Shown here: in pieces, positions 1 to 9,044 of the stretch | How the letters are laid out: each line of letters starts with the position of its first letter | Numbering within the stretch: position 1 is the stretch's first letter | Assembly (NCBI RefSeq): GCF_035998295.1 | Contig: NZ_DASYHS010000184.1 | Location: forward strand, 1 to 22,091 | Origin: DASYHS01 sp035998295 | GTDB taxonomy: Bacteria; Pseudomonadota; Alphaproteobacteria; Azospirillales; Azospirillaceae | DNA: 22,091 bases | Reading direction: 5' to 3' | Notes under the pieces: generated by a model | Told to the model about the DNA's origin: nothing | The model's database searches: none | What the model saw: only the letters and a program-made list of their open reading frames with translations | Position numbers and translations under genes: made by a program

Positions 1-411
1 CTGGCGGAGGCGCTGGAGATCGGACAGACGAAGACCGGCCGCGCCACCCAGGCCCTGCACACCTTCTACGAACTGGGGGACGGCTCCTACCTCGCCTTCT
101 TCGAGGTCCCGGACGGTCCCTTCGACTTCAAGCCGCAGCACGACTTCGACCTGCACATGGCGCTGGAGGTCGATCCGGACACGCTGGAGCGGATGCTCGC
201 CGCGGGCAGGGAGCGGGGCATCGAGACCCGCGGCGTCGCCGACCACGGCTTCATCCGCTCCATCTATTTCCGCGACCCCAACGGCTACGTCATCGAGCTG
301 ACGGCCAGGACCGGGGGAGAGGACGGCCGGATGGACCCGCGGACCAACGGCGCGCGGGCGCGTCTCGACCGCTGGCAGCGGGAGAAGGCCGGGGCGGAGC
401 CGGCCCGGTAG
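1..411 (+). CDS. VOC (glyoxalase-fold) family protein, 5' end missing
   Basis: The reading frame is open from the first base of the window to the TAG at 409-411, giving the last 136 codons less the stop. The visible part reads as the C-terminal half of a vicinal oxygen chelate protein: a beta strand with a metal-ligand-like His before MALEVD, then the hallmark closing strand FRDPNGYVIELT, whose Glu is the usual metal ligand in this fold. The tail after it is Arg/Ala rich. Members include glyoxalases, extradiol dioxygenases and resistance proteins, and the substrate cannot be told from this fragment. An internal ATG at 157 lies inside the domain and is not the true start, which is upstream of the window. 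The gene is convergent with the downstream quinone oxidoreductase gene, with only 19 bases between them. Confidence 0.8.
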   Translation: MAEALEIGQTKTGRATQALHTFYELGDGSYLAFFEVPDGPFDFKPQHDFDLHMALEVDPDTLERMLAAGRERGIETRGVADHGFIRSIYFRDPNGYVIELTARTGGEDGRMDPRTNGARARLDRWQREKAGAEPAR

Positions 412-430
412 GACCGGCCGCCCCTGCCCT

Positions 431-1408
431 TCACGTCACCAGCACCGTCGAGCCGGTGGTCGTCCGGCTCTCCAGCGCGCGGTGGGCGTCGGCGGCGTCC
501 TTCAGCGCGAAGGTCTGGCGCAGCTCGACCTTCACCATGCCGGTGCGCACCGCCTCGAACAGCTCGGACGCGGACGCCTCCAGTTCGGCGCGGCTGGCGA
601 TGTAGTGGAACAATGTCGGCCGCGTCAGGTAGAGCGAGCCCTTGGACGCCAGCGTGTTCGGGTCGAGCGGCGCCACCGCGCCCGAGCTCTGGCCGAACAG
701 GACCATCAGGCCGCGCGGGCGCAGGCAGTCCAGGCTGCCGGCGAAGGTCGCCTGACCGACCGAGTCGTAGACGACCGGCAGCCCCTTGCCCCCGGCGATC
801 TCGCGTACCCGCTCGACGAAGTTCTCGCGCGTGTAGACGATCGGGTGCTCGCAGCCGTTCGCGCGCGCCAGTTCCGCCTTCTCGTCCGAGCCCACGGTGC
901 CGATCACCGTCGCCCCCAGGCCGCGCGCCCACTGGCACAGGATCGTGCCGACGCCGCCGGCCGCCGCATGCACCAGGACCGTGTCGCCGGCCTGCACCCG
1001 GTAGGTGGAGCGCAGCAGCATCTGCGCCGTCATCCCCTGCAACATCAGCGCCGCCGCCCGGCGGTCGTCCAGCCAGTCCGGCAGCTTCACGAGCCGGTCG
1101 GCCGCCATGACCCGCTTTTCGGCGTAGGAGCCCATCGGCCCGCTCGCATACGCCACCCGGTCGCCCGGCTTCAGGTCCTCGACCCCCGGGCCGACCGCCT
1201 CGACGACGCCCGCCCCTTCCATCCCCGGCACCGCCGGGAACGAGGGGATCGGGTAGAGCCCGGTCCGGTGGTAGACGTCGATGTAGTTCAGCCCCACCGC
1301 GGTCTGGCGCAGCAGCGCCTGCCCCGGTCCCGGCTCGCCGACCTCGATCTCCTCCCAGGCCAGCACCTCCGGCCCGCCGGGCCGGTGAAAGCGGATCGCG
1401 TGCGCCAT
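431..1408 (-). CDS. qor: NADPH:quinone oxidoreductase (MDR family, QOR type)
   Basis: A 325-residue medium-chain dehydrogenase/reductase of the zinc-independent quinone oxidoreductase class, close to the usual length of about 325. Visible signatures are the N-terminal GroES-like domain with GLNYIDVYHRTGLYP and PGMEGAGVVEAVG, and the nucleotide-binding segment VLVHAAAGGVGTILCQWA, where AAGGVG is the QOR form of the Rossmann glycine motif. The family reduces quinones with NADPH in the cytoplasm. The start at 1408 (MAHAIRFHRPGG) was chosen because family homology begins there and a GGGGGA Shine-Dalgarno sequence sits just upstream. A longer frame extends 30 codons into the upstream hydrolase gene and is unlikely. 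It lies 17 bases after the dienelactone hydrolase gene and is probably cotranscribed with it. Confidence 0.88.
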   Translation of the reverse strand: MAHAIRFHRPGGPEVLAWEEIEVGEPGPGQALLRQTAVGLNYIDVYHRTGLYPIPSFPAVPGMEGAGVVEAVGPGVEDLKPGDRVAYASGPMGSYAEKRVMAADRLVKLPDWLDDRRAAALMLQGMTAQMLLRSTYRVQAGDTVLVHAAAGGVGTILCQWARGLGATVIGTVGSDEKAELARANGCEHPIVYTRENFVERVREIAGGKGLPVVYDSVGQATFAGSLDCLRPRGLMVLFGQSSGAVAPLDPNTLASKGSLYLTRPTLFHYIASRAELEASASELFEAVRTGMVKVELRQTFALKDAADAHRALESRTTTGSTVLVT

Positions 1409-1425
1409 GACCCCGTTCCCCCTCT

Positions 1426-2127
1426 TCAGCGCTTCAGGTTGGCGGAAAGGAAGTCCGCCGTGCGGCGGTTCGCGAGTTCCGCCGCCTCGCCGTTCCAATG
1501 CGCCCCGCCCGGCCGCGCGAAGGCGTGGTCGACGCCGGGATAGACATGCGCGGTGATCGCCGCGACCTTACCTACCGCCTCCAGGATGCGCGCGCGCGCA
1601 TCGGGCGGCACGTACTGGTCCTTTTCCGCGAGATGCATCAGCAACGGCCGGGTCACGGCGGCGGCCTCGTCCAGGTTCTTCTCGATCGCGACGCCGTAAT
1701 AGGCGACGGAGCAGTCCGCGTCCGACCGCGTCGCCATCAGGTAGGCGAGCTTGCCGCCCAGGCAGTACCCGATCGTGCCGACCCGGCCGGAACAGCCCTC
1801 GATCCCGCGCAGATGGTCCAGGGTCGCGATCAGGTCCTCGACCCCCTTCGTCTCGTTGAAGCCCTTGTACAGCTCGAAGGCGCGCGCCCATTCCGCGTCG
1901 GTCTTGTCGGTGATCCGGATGCCGGGCTCCTGGCGCCAGAACAGGTCCGGGCACAGCGCGACGTAGCCCTGCTCCGCAAGCCCGTCGCAGAGCTCGCGCA
2001 TCACGTGGTTGACGCCGAAGATCTCCTGGATCACGACGAGTCCGGGATGCGGGCCCGCGCCCGCGGGCCTGGCCAGATAGCCGGCGAAGCTGCCGCCGTC
2101 GGAAGCGGCGATCGTGACGTCCGTCAT
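1426..2127 (-). CDS. Dienelactone hydrolase family protein
   Basis: A 233-residue alpha/beta hydrolase of the dienelactone hydrolase type, about the usual length. The catalytic triad is visible: nucleophile Cys122 in the elbow GYCLGG, Asp170 in AEKDQYV and His201 in GVDHAFARPG. The conserved Glu35 in IQEIFGVN, which holds the Cys in its resting state in this family, is also present. Characterised members open dienelactones in chlorocatechol breakdown, but most chromosomal copies have unknown ester or lactone substrates and no catechol genes are nearby. The start at 2127 (MTDVTIAASDGG) has AAAGG upstream, and the longer frame would add 22 residues outside the family. It is separated by 62 bases from the ogt-like gene and by 17 bases from the quinone oxidoreductase, so it probably heads a two-gene unit or continues the upstream operon. 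Confidence 0.88.
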   Translation of the reverse strand: MTDVTIAASDGGSFAGYLARPAGAGPHPGLVVIQEIFGVNHVMRELCDGLAEQGYVALCPDLFWRQEPGIRITDKTDAEWARAFELYKGFNETKGVEDLIATLDHLRGIEGCSGRVGTIGYCLGGKLAYLMATRSDADCSVAYYGVAIEKNLDEAAAVTRPLLMHLAEKDQYVPPDARARILEAVGKVAAITAHVYPGVDHAFARPGGAHWNGEAAELANRRTADFLSANLKR

Positions 2128-2189
2128 GGCGCGCCTTTCGTTCGTTCTCGGGATCGGAGACGGAACGATAGCCGCACCCTTCCCGGCTG

Positions 2190-2654
2190 TCACGATGCCG
2201 CGATCGGCAGTTCGGATCTTTCGTGTCCCAGCAGCCAGTGCTTCGTTACCAGGCCGCCCTGCCCGGAATAGCCGCCTTCCCTACCGCCGGCGGCGAGGAC
2301 CCTGTGGCAGGGGATCACGATCGGGATCGGGTTGGCCCCGCAGGCCCCGCCGACGGCACGTGCCGCCGAGCCCAGCTCGCGCGCGATCTCCCCGTAGGAA
2401 CGCGTGCGCCCATAGGGGATCGCGCTCATCGCCTCCCAGACGCGCAGCCGGAACGGGGTGCCGGCAGGCCGCAGCGGCAGGTCGAAATCGGTGCGCCGGC
2501 CGGCGAAATACGCCTCGATCTGGCGCGCCGCCTCCTCGAGCACGGGGTCCCGGCCTTCCGGCGCCACCGGTCCCCAGCCGAGCGACGTCAGCGCGCCGTT
2601 CGAGGCGGTCAGCGTCAGCGGGCCGAACGGGCTATCGATCGTGATCCTGGCCAT
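2190..2654 (-). CDS. ogt: Methylated-DNA--[protein]-cysteine S-methyltransferase
   Basis: A 154-residue suicide repair protein that takes the methyl group from O6-methylguanine onto its own cysteine. The active-site motif PIVIPCHRVL carries acceptor Cys116. It is preceded by the helix-turn-helix region SYGEIARELGSAARAVGGACGANP with the Arg finger, and followed by GGYSGQGGLVTKHWLLGHE, the closing motif of the family. The length matches the short Ogt/MGMT type without the Ada N-terminal regulatory domain. The start ATG at 2654 lies only 3 bases downstream of the stop of the YyaL-type gene, so the two are almost certainly translated from one mRNA. No Ada operator was recognised. Calling it ogt rather than the C-terminal part of ada rests on the absence of the Ada AdoMet/phosphotriester domain. 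Confidence 0.92.
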   Translation of the reverse strand: MARITIDSPFGPLTLTASNGALTSLGWGPVAPEGRDPVLEEAARQIEAYFAGRRTDFDLPLRPAGTPFRLRVWEAMSAIPYGRTRSYGEIARELGSAARAVGGACGANPIPIVIPCHRVLAAGGREGGYSGQGGLVTKHWLLGHERSELPIAAS

Positions 2655-2657
2655 GGG

Positions 2658-4721
<2,064 letters not shown>

Positions 4722-4787
4722 GTCGCCTCCCTCCGATGGTGCGGGCGCCGGGAATGTCTGGCGTGCGCGGGGCCGGACCCTGGGAGT

Positions 4788-4823
4788 GGTGCGCGTTGCG
4801 CATGCGCACCCCATCTGTAGAAT
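4788..4823 (+). promoter_or_regulatory. Putative promoter with overlapping inverted repeat, upstream of the DUF6489-ferredoxin-mnmE operon
   Basis: A possible sigma-70 promoter is TTGCGC at 4796-4801, a 16-base spacer and TAGAAT at 4818-4823, placing transcription start about 55 bases before the ATG at 4887. The 7-base inverted repeat GGTGCGC/GCGCACC (4788-4794 and 4804-4810) spans the -35 element and also contains the perfect 12-base palindrome TGCGCATGCGCA at 4797-4808. This position would suit an operator, but no regulator is identified. The prediction rests on motif inspection only. Confidence 0.4.
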
Positions 4824-4886
4824 GTGCCCGCCTCGCCCGCGGGCTCAATCCCGAATTCCAACCCGTCTTCCGAGGGAGCTCCACGC

Positions 4887-5144
4887 ATGAAAGTCACCAT
4901 CGACATCGACTGCACTCCCGACGAGGCCCGGCAGTTCCTCGGCTTGCCCGACGTCAAGCCGATGCAGGACGCCTTGATGCAACAGATGCAGGACCGTCTC
5001 GCTGCCAACCTGCAGGCGATGGACCCGGAAACCATGATGAAGACCTGGCTCCCCGCCGGCATCCAGGGACTGGAGCAGGTGCAGAAGATGTTCTGGTCGC
5101 AGATGGAGGCGGCGCTGGGCAAGAAGGAAGGGCACCGCAAGTGA
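4887..5144 (+). CDS. DUF6489-type small alphaproteobacterial protein
   Basis: An 85-residue protein beginning MKVTIDIDCTPDEARQFLGLPDVKP, followed by a Met/Gln-rich amphipathic helix region (MQDALMQQMQDRL, LQAMDPETMMKTW) and ending KKEGHRK. I recognise it as the small DUF6489 family seen in alphaproteobacteria upstream of the ferredoxin-mnmE pair; no function is known. There is no signal peptide or transmembrane segment. The ATG at 4887 is preferred to an in-frame ATG 63 bases earlier because it has GAGGGAG at good spacing and family similarity starts there. Its TGA stop overlaps the GTG start of the ferredoxin gene, so translation is likely coupled. Confidence 0.8.
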   Translation: MKVTIDIDCTPDEARQFLGLPDVKPMQDALMQQMQDRLAANLQAMDPETMMKTWLPAGIQGLEQVQKMFWSQMEAALGKKEGHRK

Positions 5145-5515
5145 GCGAACGCAGAACCGACGATCCCCGTCCCTACTTCCAGGCGCATGTCTTCTGCTGC
5201 ACCAACCGGCGGCCGGACGGGCACCGCCGCGGCTCCTGCGCCGCGCGCGGCTCGGAGAAGCTGCGCGACTACATGAAGGCGCGGGCGAAGGAGCTCGGCC
5301 TCGCGCAGACGCGCGTCAACGGCGCCGGCTGCCTGGACCGCTGCGAGCTGGGACCGGTCGTCGTGATCTATCCCGAGGGGGTCTGGTACACCTACCAGAC
5401 CCGCGAGGACGTCGACGAGATCCTGCAGGCCCATCTCGTCGAAGGCCGGCGGGTCGAGCGGCTGATGCTGCTGCCCGGCCAGACGGAGCCGCGGGACCTC
5501 GCCTCCGCGCAATGA
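5141..5515 (+). CDS. Thioredoxin-like (2Fe-2S) ferredoxin domain protein
   Basis: A 124-residue protein with a thioredoxin-like [2Fe-2S] ferredoxin fold. Candidate cluster ligands are Cys19/Cys20 in FCCTN, Cys33 in GSCAARG, and Cys64 and Cys68 in NGAGCLDRCELGP; this C...C...CxxxC spacing is typical of the Shethna-like family also found as NuoE-like domains. It continues VVVIYPEGVWYTYQTREDVDEIL, the usual end of the domain. It probably transfers electrons in the cytoplasm, but its partner is unknown. The start is GTG at 5141, overlapping the preceding stop as GTGA; no ATG fits. Its stop overlaps the mnmE start (ATGA), making three translationally coupled genes. A link with tRNA modification is suggested only by position. 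Confidence 0.85.
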   Translation: MSERRTDDPRPYFQAHVFCCTNRRPDGHRRGSCAARGSEKLRDYMKARAKELGLAQTRVNGAGCLDRCELGPVVVIYPEGVWYTYQTREDVDEILQAHLVEGRRVERLMLLPGQTEPRDLASAQ

Positions 5516-6843
5516 GCGCCGATACCGTCTTCGCGCTCGCCAGCGCACCCGGCCGCGGCGGCGTCGCCGTCCTGCGCGTCTCCGGCCCGCGCGCCGGCGC
5601 CGCGCTGGAGGCGCTGTGCCGCCGCCCCCTGCCCCGGCCGCGCGAGGCGGTGCTCGCAGGCCTCGTCGACCCCGGTACCGGGGAGGCGATCGACAGGGGC
5701 CTGGTCCTGTGGTTCCCCGCGCCGCGGAGCTTCACCGGGGAGGACGTCGCCGAGCTGCACGTCCATGGTGGGCGTGCCGTCGTCTCGGCGTTGGTCGAGG
5801 CCCTGTCCGCCCTGCCCGGCCTGCGCCTCGCCGAGCCGGGCGAGTTCACGCGGCGCGCGTTCGAGAACGGCAAGCTCGACCTGACCGAGGCCGAAGCCGT
5901 CGCCGACATCGTCGCGGCCGAGACCGCGGCCCAGCGGCGCCAGGCGCTGCGCCAGCTCGACGGCGCGCTCGGCCGGCTCTACGAGCGATGGCGCGACCGG
6001 CTGACCCGGGCGCTCGCCCATCTCGAAGCGGACATCGACTTCCCCGACGAGGACCTGCCCGGCGGCGTCGCCATGGCCGTGCGCCCGGTGCTGGCCGGCC
6101 TGGCCGCCGAGATCGCGGGCCATCTCGACGACGGGCACCGGGGCGAGCGGCTGCGCGACGGCGTCGCGGTCGCGATCCTCGGCGCGCCGAACGCCGGCAA
6201 GTCGAGCCTGCTCAACGCGCTCGCCCGGCGCGACGTCGCGATCGTGTCCGAGCGGGCGGGCACGACCCGCGACGTGGTCGAGGTCCATCTCGACCTGGGC
6301 GGCTGGCCGGTGACGCTGGCCGATACCGCCGGCCTGCGCGACGCGACCGACGAGATCGAGGGCGAGGGCATCCGCCGTGCGCTCGACCGGGCGGAGAAGG
6401 CCGACCTGCGCCTGGCGGTGTTCGATGCCACCGCGCTGCCGGCGCTCGACCCACGGACCCTCGCCCTGCTCGGCCCCTCGACGATCGCGGTCGTCAACAA
6501 GGCCGACCGGGCGCCGGGCCTGGATGCCGGCGCCGCGGTTCCCGGGGCCCTCGCCGTCTCGGCGGCGACCGGCGCCGGGCTGCCGGCCCTGCTGGAGCGG
6601 CTGACCGGGATGGTCGCGGACGGCCTGGATGCGGCCGGCCCGCCGGCCCTGACCCGCGCGCGCCACCGCGCGGCGCTGGAGGACTGCCGCGCCGCTCTGT
6701 CGCGCGCGCTGGACGCCCCGCTGCCGGAACTGGCGGCCGAGGATGTCCGCCTGGCGTCCCGCGCTCTCGGCCGCATCACCGGCCGGGTCGACGTCGAGGA
6801 CCTGCTGGATGTCATCTTCCGGGACTTCTGCATCGGCAAGTGA
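5512..6843 (+). CDS. mnmE: tRNA uridine-5-carboxymethylaminomethyl(34) synthesis GTPase MnmE
   Basis: A 443-residue GTPase that, with MnmG, installs the 5-aminomethyl-type modification on wobble U34 of certain tRNAs using a folate one-carbon unit. The N-terminal folate-binding domain starts TVFALASAPGRGGVAVLRVSGP. The G domain has G1 GAPNAGKSS near residue 224, G3 DTAGLRD near residue 271 and G4 NKAD near residue 329. The chain ends in FRDFCIGK, with the invariant C-terminal CIGK cysteine. Its length is normal for the family. The ATG overlaps the TGA of the ferredoxin gene by four bases. Its partner mnmG lies 2.2 kb downstream but is separated by thiC, which is unusual because these genes are commonly adjacent in this group. 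A parS site begins 10 bases after the stop. Confidence 0.97.
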   Translation: MSADTVFALASAPGRGGVAVLRVSGPRAGAALEALCRRPLPRPREAVLAGLVDPGTGEAIDRGLVLWFPAPRSFTGEDVAELHVHGGRAVVSALVEALSALPGLRLAEPGEFTRRAFENGKLDLTEAEAVADIVAAETAAQRRQALRQLDGALGRLYERWRDRLTRALAHLEADIDFPDEDLPGGVAMAVRPVLAGLAAEIAGHLDDGHRGERLRDGVAVAILGAPNAGKSSLLNALARRDVAIVSERAGTTRDVVEVHLDLGGWPVTLADTAGLRDATDEIEGEGIRRALDRAEKADLRLAVFDATALPALDPRTLALLGPSTIAVVNKADRAPGLDAGAAVPGALAVSAATGAGLPALLERLTGMVADGLDAAGPPALTRARHRAALEDCRAALSRALDAPLPELAAEDVRLASRALGRITGRVDVEDLLDVIFRDFCIGK

Positions 6844-6886
6844 CGCGGGCCGGTGTTTCACGTGAAACGTCGCGTCCCGGCCCGCG
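6844..6886 (+). terminator. Inverted repeat enclosing parS site 1, possible mnmE terminator
   Basis: A perfect 10-base inverted repeat CGCGGGCCGG (6844-6853) and CCGGCCCGCG (6877-6886) flanks a 23-base loop that itself contains the parS palindrome. In RNA this could form a GC-rich hairpin directly after the mnmE stop codon. No T tract follows, so intrinsic termination is uncertain. The repeat may equally be a chance feature of GC-rich DNA around parS. Confidence 0.35.
6854..6869. promoter_or_regulatory. parS: parS centromere site 1 (one mismatch)
   Basis: TGTTTCACGTGAAACG matches the broadly conserved bacterial parS consensus TGTTTCACGTGAAACA at 15 of 16 positions, and its 14-base core GTTTCACGTGAAAC is a perfect palindrome. 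ParB encoded at 12367-13260 would load here and spread as a CTP-dependent clamp. It lies between the mnmE stop and the thiC promoter. Confidence 0.9.
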
Positions 6887-6898
6887 CCGTCTCCGGCC

Positions 6899-6927
6899 TT
6901 GACGCGGAGCCGGGCATCGGCCAGCAT
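6899..6927 (+). promoter_or_regulatory. Putative thiC promoter
   Basis: TTGACG at 6899-6904, 17 bases, then CAGCAT at 6922-6927 forms a plausible sigma-70 promoter, with a good -35 and a weak -10. The predicted transcription start near 6934 coincides with the first base of riboswitch helix P1, which supports the assignment. An 8-base inverted repeat, CGGAGCCG/CGGCTCCG (6905-6912 and 6928-6935), spans the spacer and -10 region. Confidence 0.5.
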
Positions 6928-6933
6928 CGGCTC

Positions 6934-7035
6934 CGTCCAGGGGAGCCCCGATAGGGGGCTGAGAGTCCGCCGGCCTACGGGCGACGCGGAGACCCTTCGA
7001 ACCTGATCCGGATCGTACCGGCGTAGGGAGGGACG
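6934..7035 (+). promoter_or_regulatory. TPP riboswitch (THI element)
   Basis: The conserved thiamine pyrophosphate aptamer is clear. The CTGAGAG motif stands at 6958-6964 after the pairing run GGGGAGCCCC. The second conserved block ACCCTTCGAACCTGATCCGG starts at 6992, and the closing segment ACCGGCGTAGGGA follows. Helix P1 can form between CGTCC (6934-6938) and GGACG (7031-7035). Binding of TPP is known in this class to switch off thiamine biosynthesis genes, and the adjacent downstream gene is thiC. The element starts within about ten bases of the predicted promoter. Confidence 0.95.
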
Positions 7036-7070
7036 AAGGCGTCGCGTAGCGTTCCCCTGCCGGGGCTCGT

Positions 7071-7118
7071 GCGGCCGCCCCTTCTCCTCGCGGCCGCCCG
7101 GATTTCCGCTGCAGGAGA
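7071..7118 (+). promoter_or_regulatory. Riboswitch expression platform: GC hairpin with anti-Shine-Dalgarno loop
   Basis: Two copies of the palindrome GCGGCCGC (7071-7078 and 7090-7097) can pair into an 8-bp stem with an 11-base loop. The loop carries TCTCCT (7083-7088), which is exactly complementary to AGGAGA (7113-7118), the ribosome binding site of thiC. This suggests translational control through a loop-to-ribosome-site interaction downstream of the aptamer. There is no T tract typical of a terminator switch. The pairing is seen in the sequence; the regulatory role is inference. Confidence 0.45.
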
Positions 7119-7124
7119 TCCATG

Positions 7125-8879
<1,755 letters not shown>

Positions 8880-8886
8880 ACGCGGG

Positions 8887-8902
8887 CGTTTCACGTGAAA
8901 CA
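8887..8902. promoter_or_regulatory. parS: parS centromere site 2 (one mismatch)
   Basis: CGTTTCACGTGAAACA matches the parS consensus at 15 of 16 positions, differing only at the first base. It starts 8 bases after the thiC stop codon. The preceding bases CGCGGGC also occur just before parS site 1, so the two sites share more than the core. Confidence 0.9.
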
Positions 8903-8916
8903 CTCCCGGTGACCAA

Positions 8917-8946
8917 GCCCCGGCCGGAACCCCGTTCGGCCGGGGC
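8917..8946 (+). terminator. GC-rich hairpin after thiC, probable terminator
   Basis: A perfect 10-base stem GCCCCGGCCG/CGGCCGGGGC (8917-8926 and 8937-8946) with a 10-base loop lies 37 bases after the thiC stop. No T run follows, as is common for hairpins in very GC-rich genomes. It would separate thiC transcription from the mnmG promoter at 9006. Confidence 0.5.
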
Positions 8947-9005
8947 GCTGGCCGCCGGCCGGCTGTGACATCCTCACGCGGCGCCGGTGCGCCGCGCCGG
9001 ACGCT

Positions 9006-9034
9006 TTGACGCCGGGCGCCCGACACCATACATT
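9006..9034 (+). promoter_or_regulatory. Predicted mnmG promoter
   Basis: TTGACG at 9006-9011, a 17-base spacer and TACATT at 9029-9034 form a near-consensus sigma-70 promoter. The predicted start of transcription is about 9041, only about 4 bases before the mnmG ATG at 9045, so the message would be nearly leaderless. This agrees with the lack of a Shine-Dalgarno sequence before that ATG. It also rules out the upstream in-frame TTG at 9006, which is the -35 element. Confidence 0.6.
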
Positions 9035-9044
9035 GGCGCCCATC

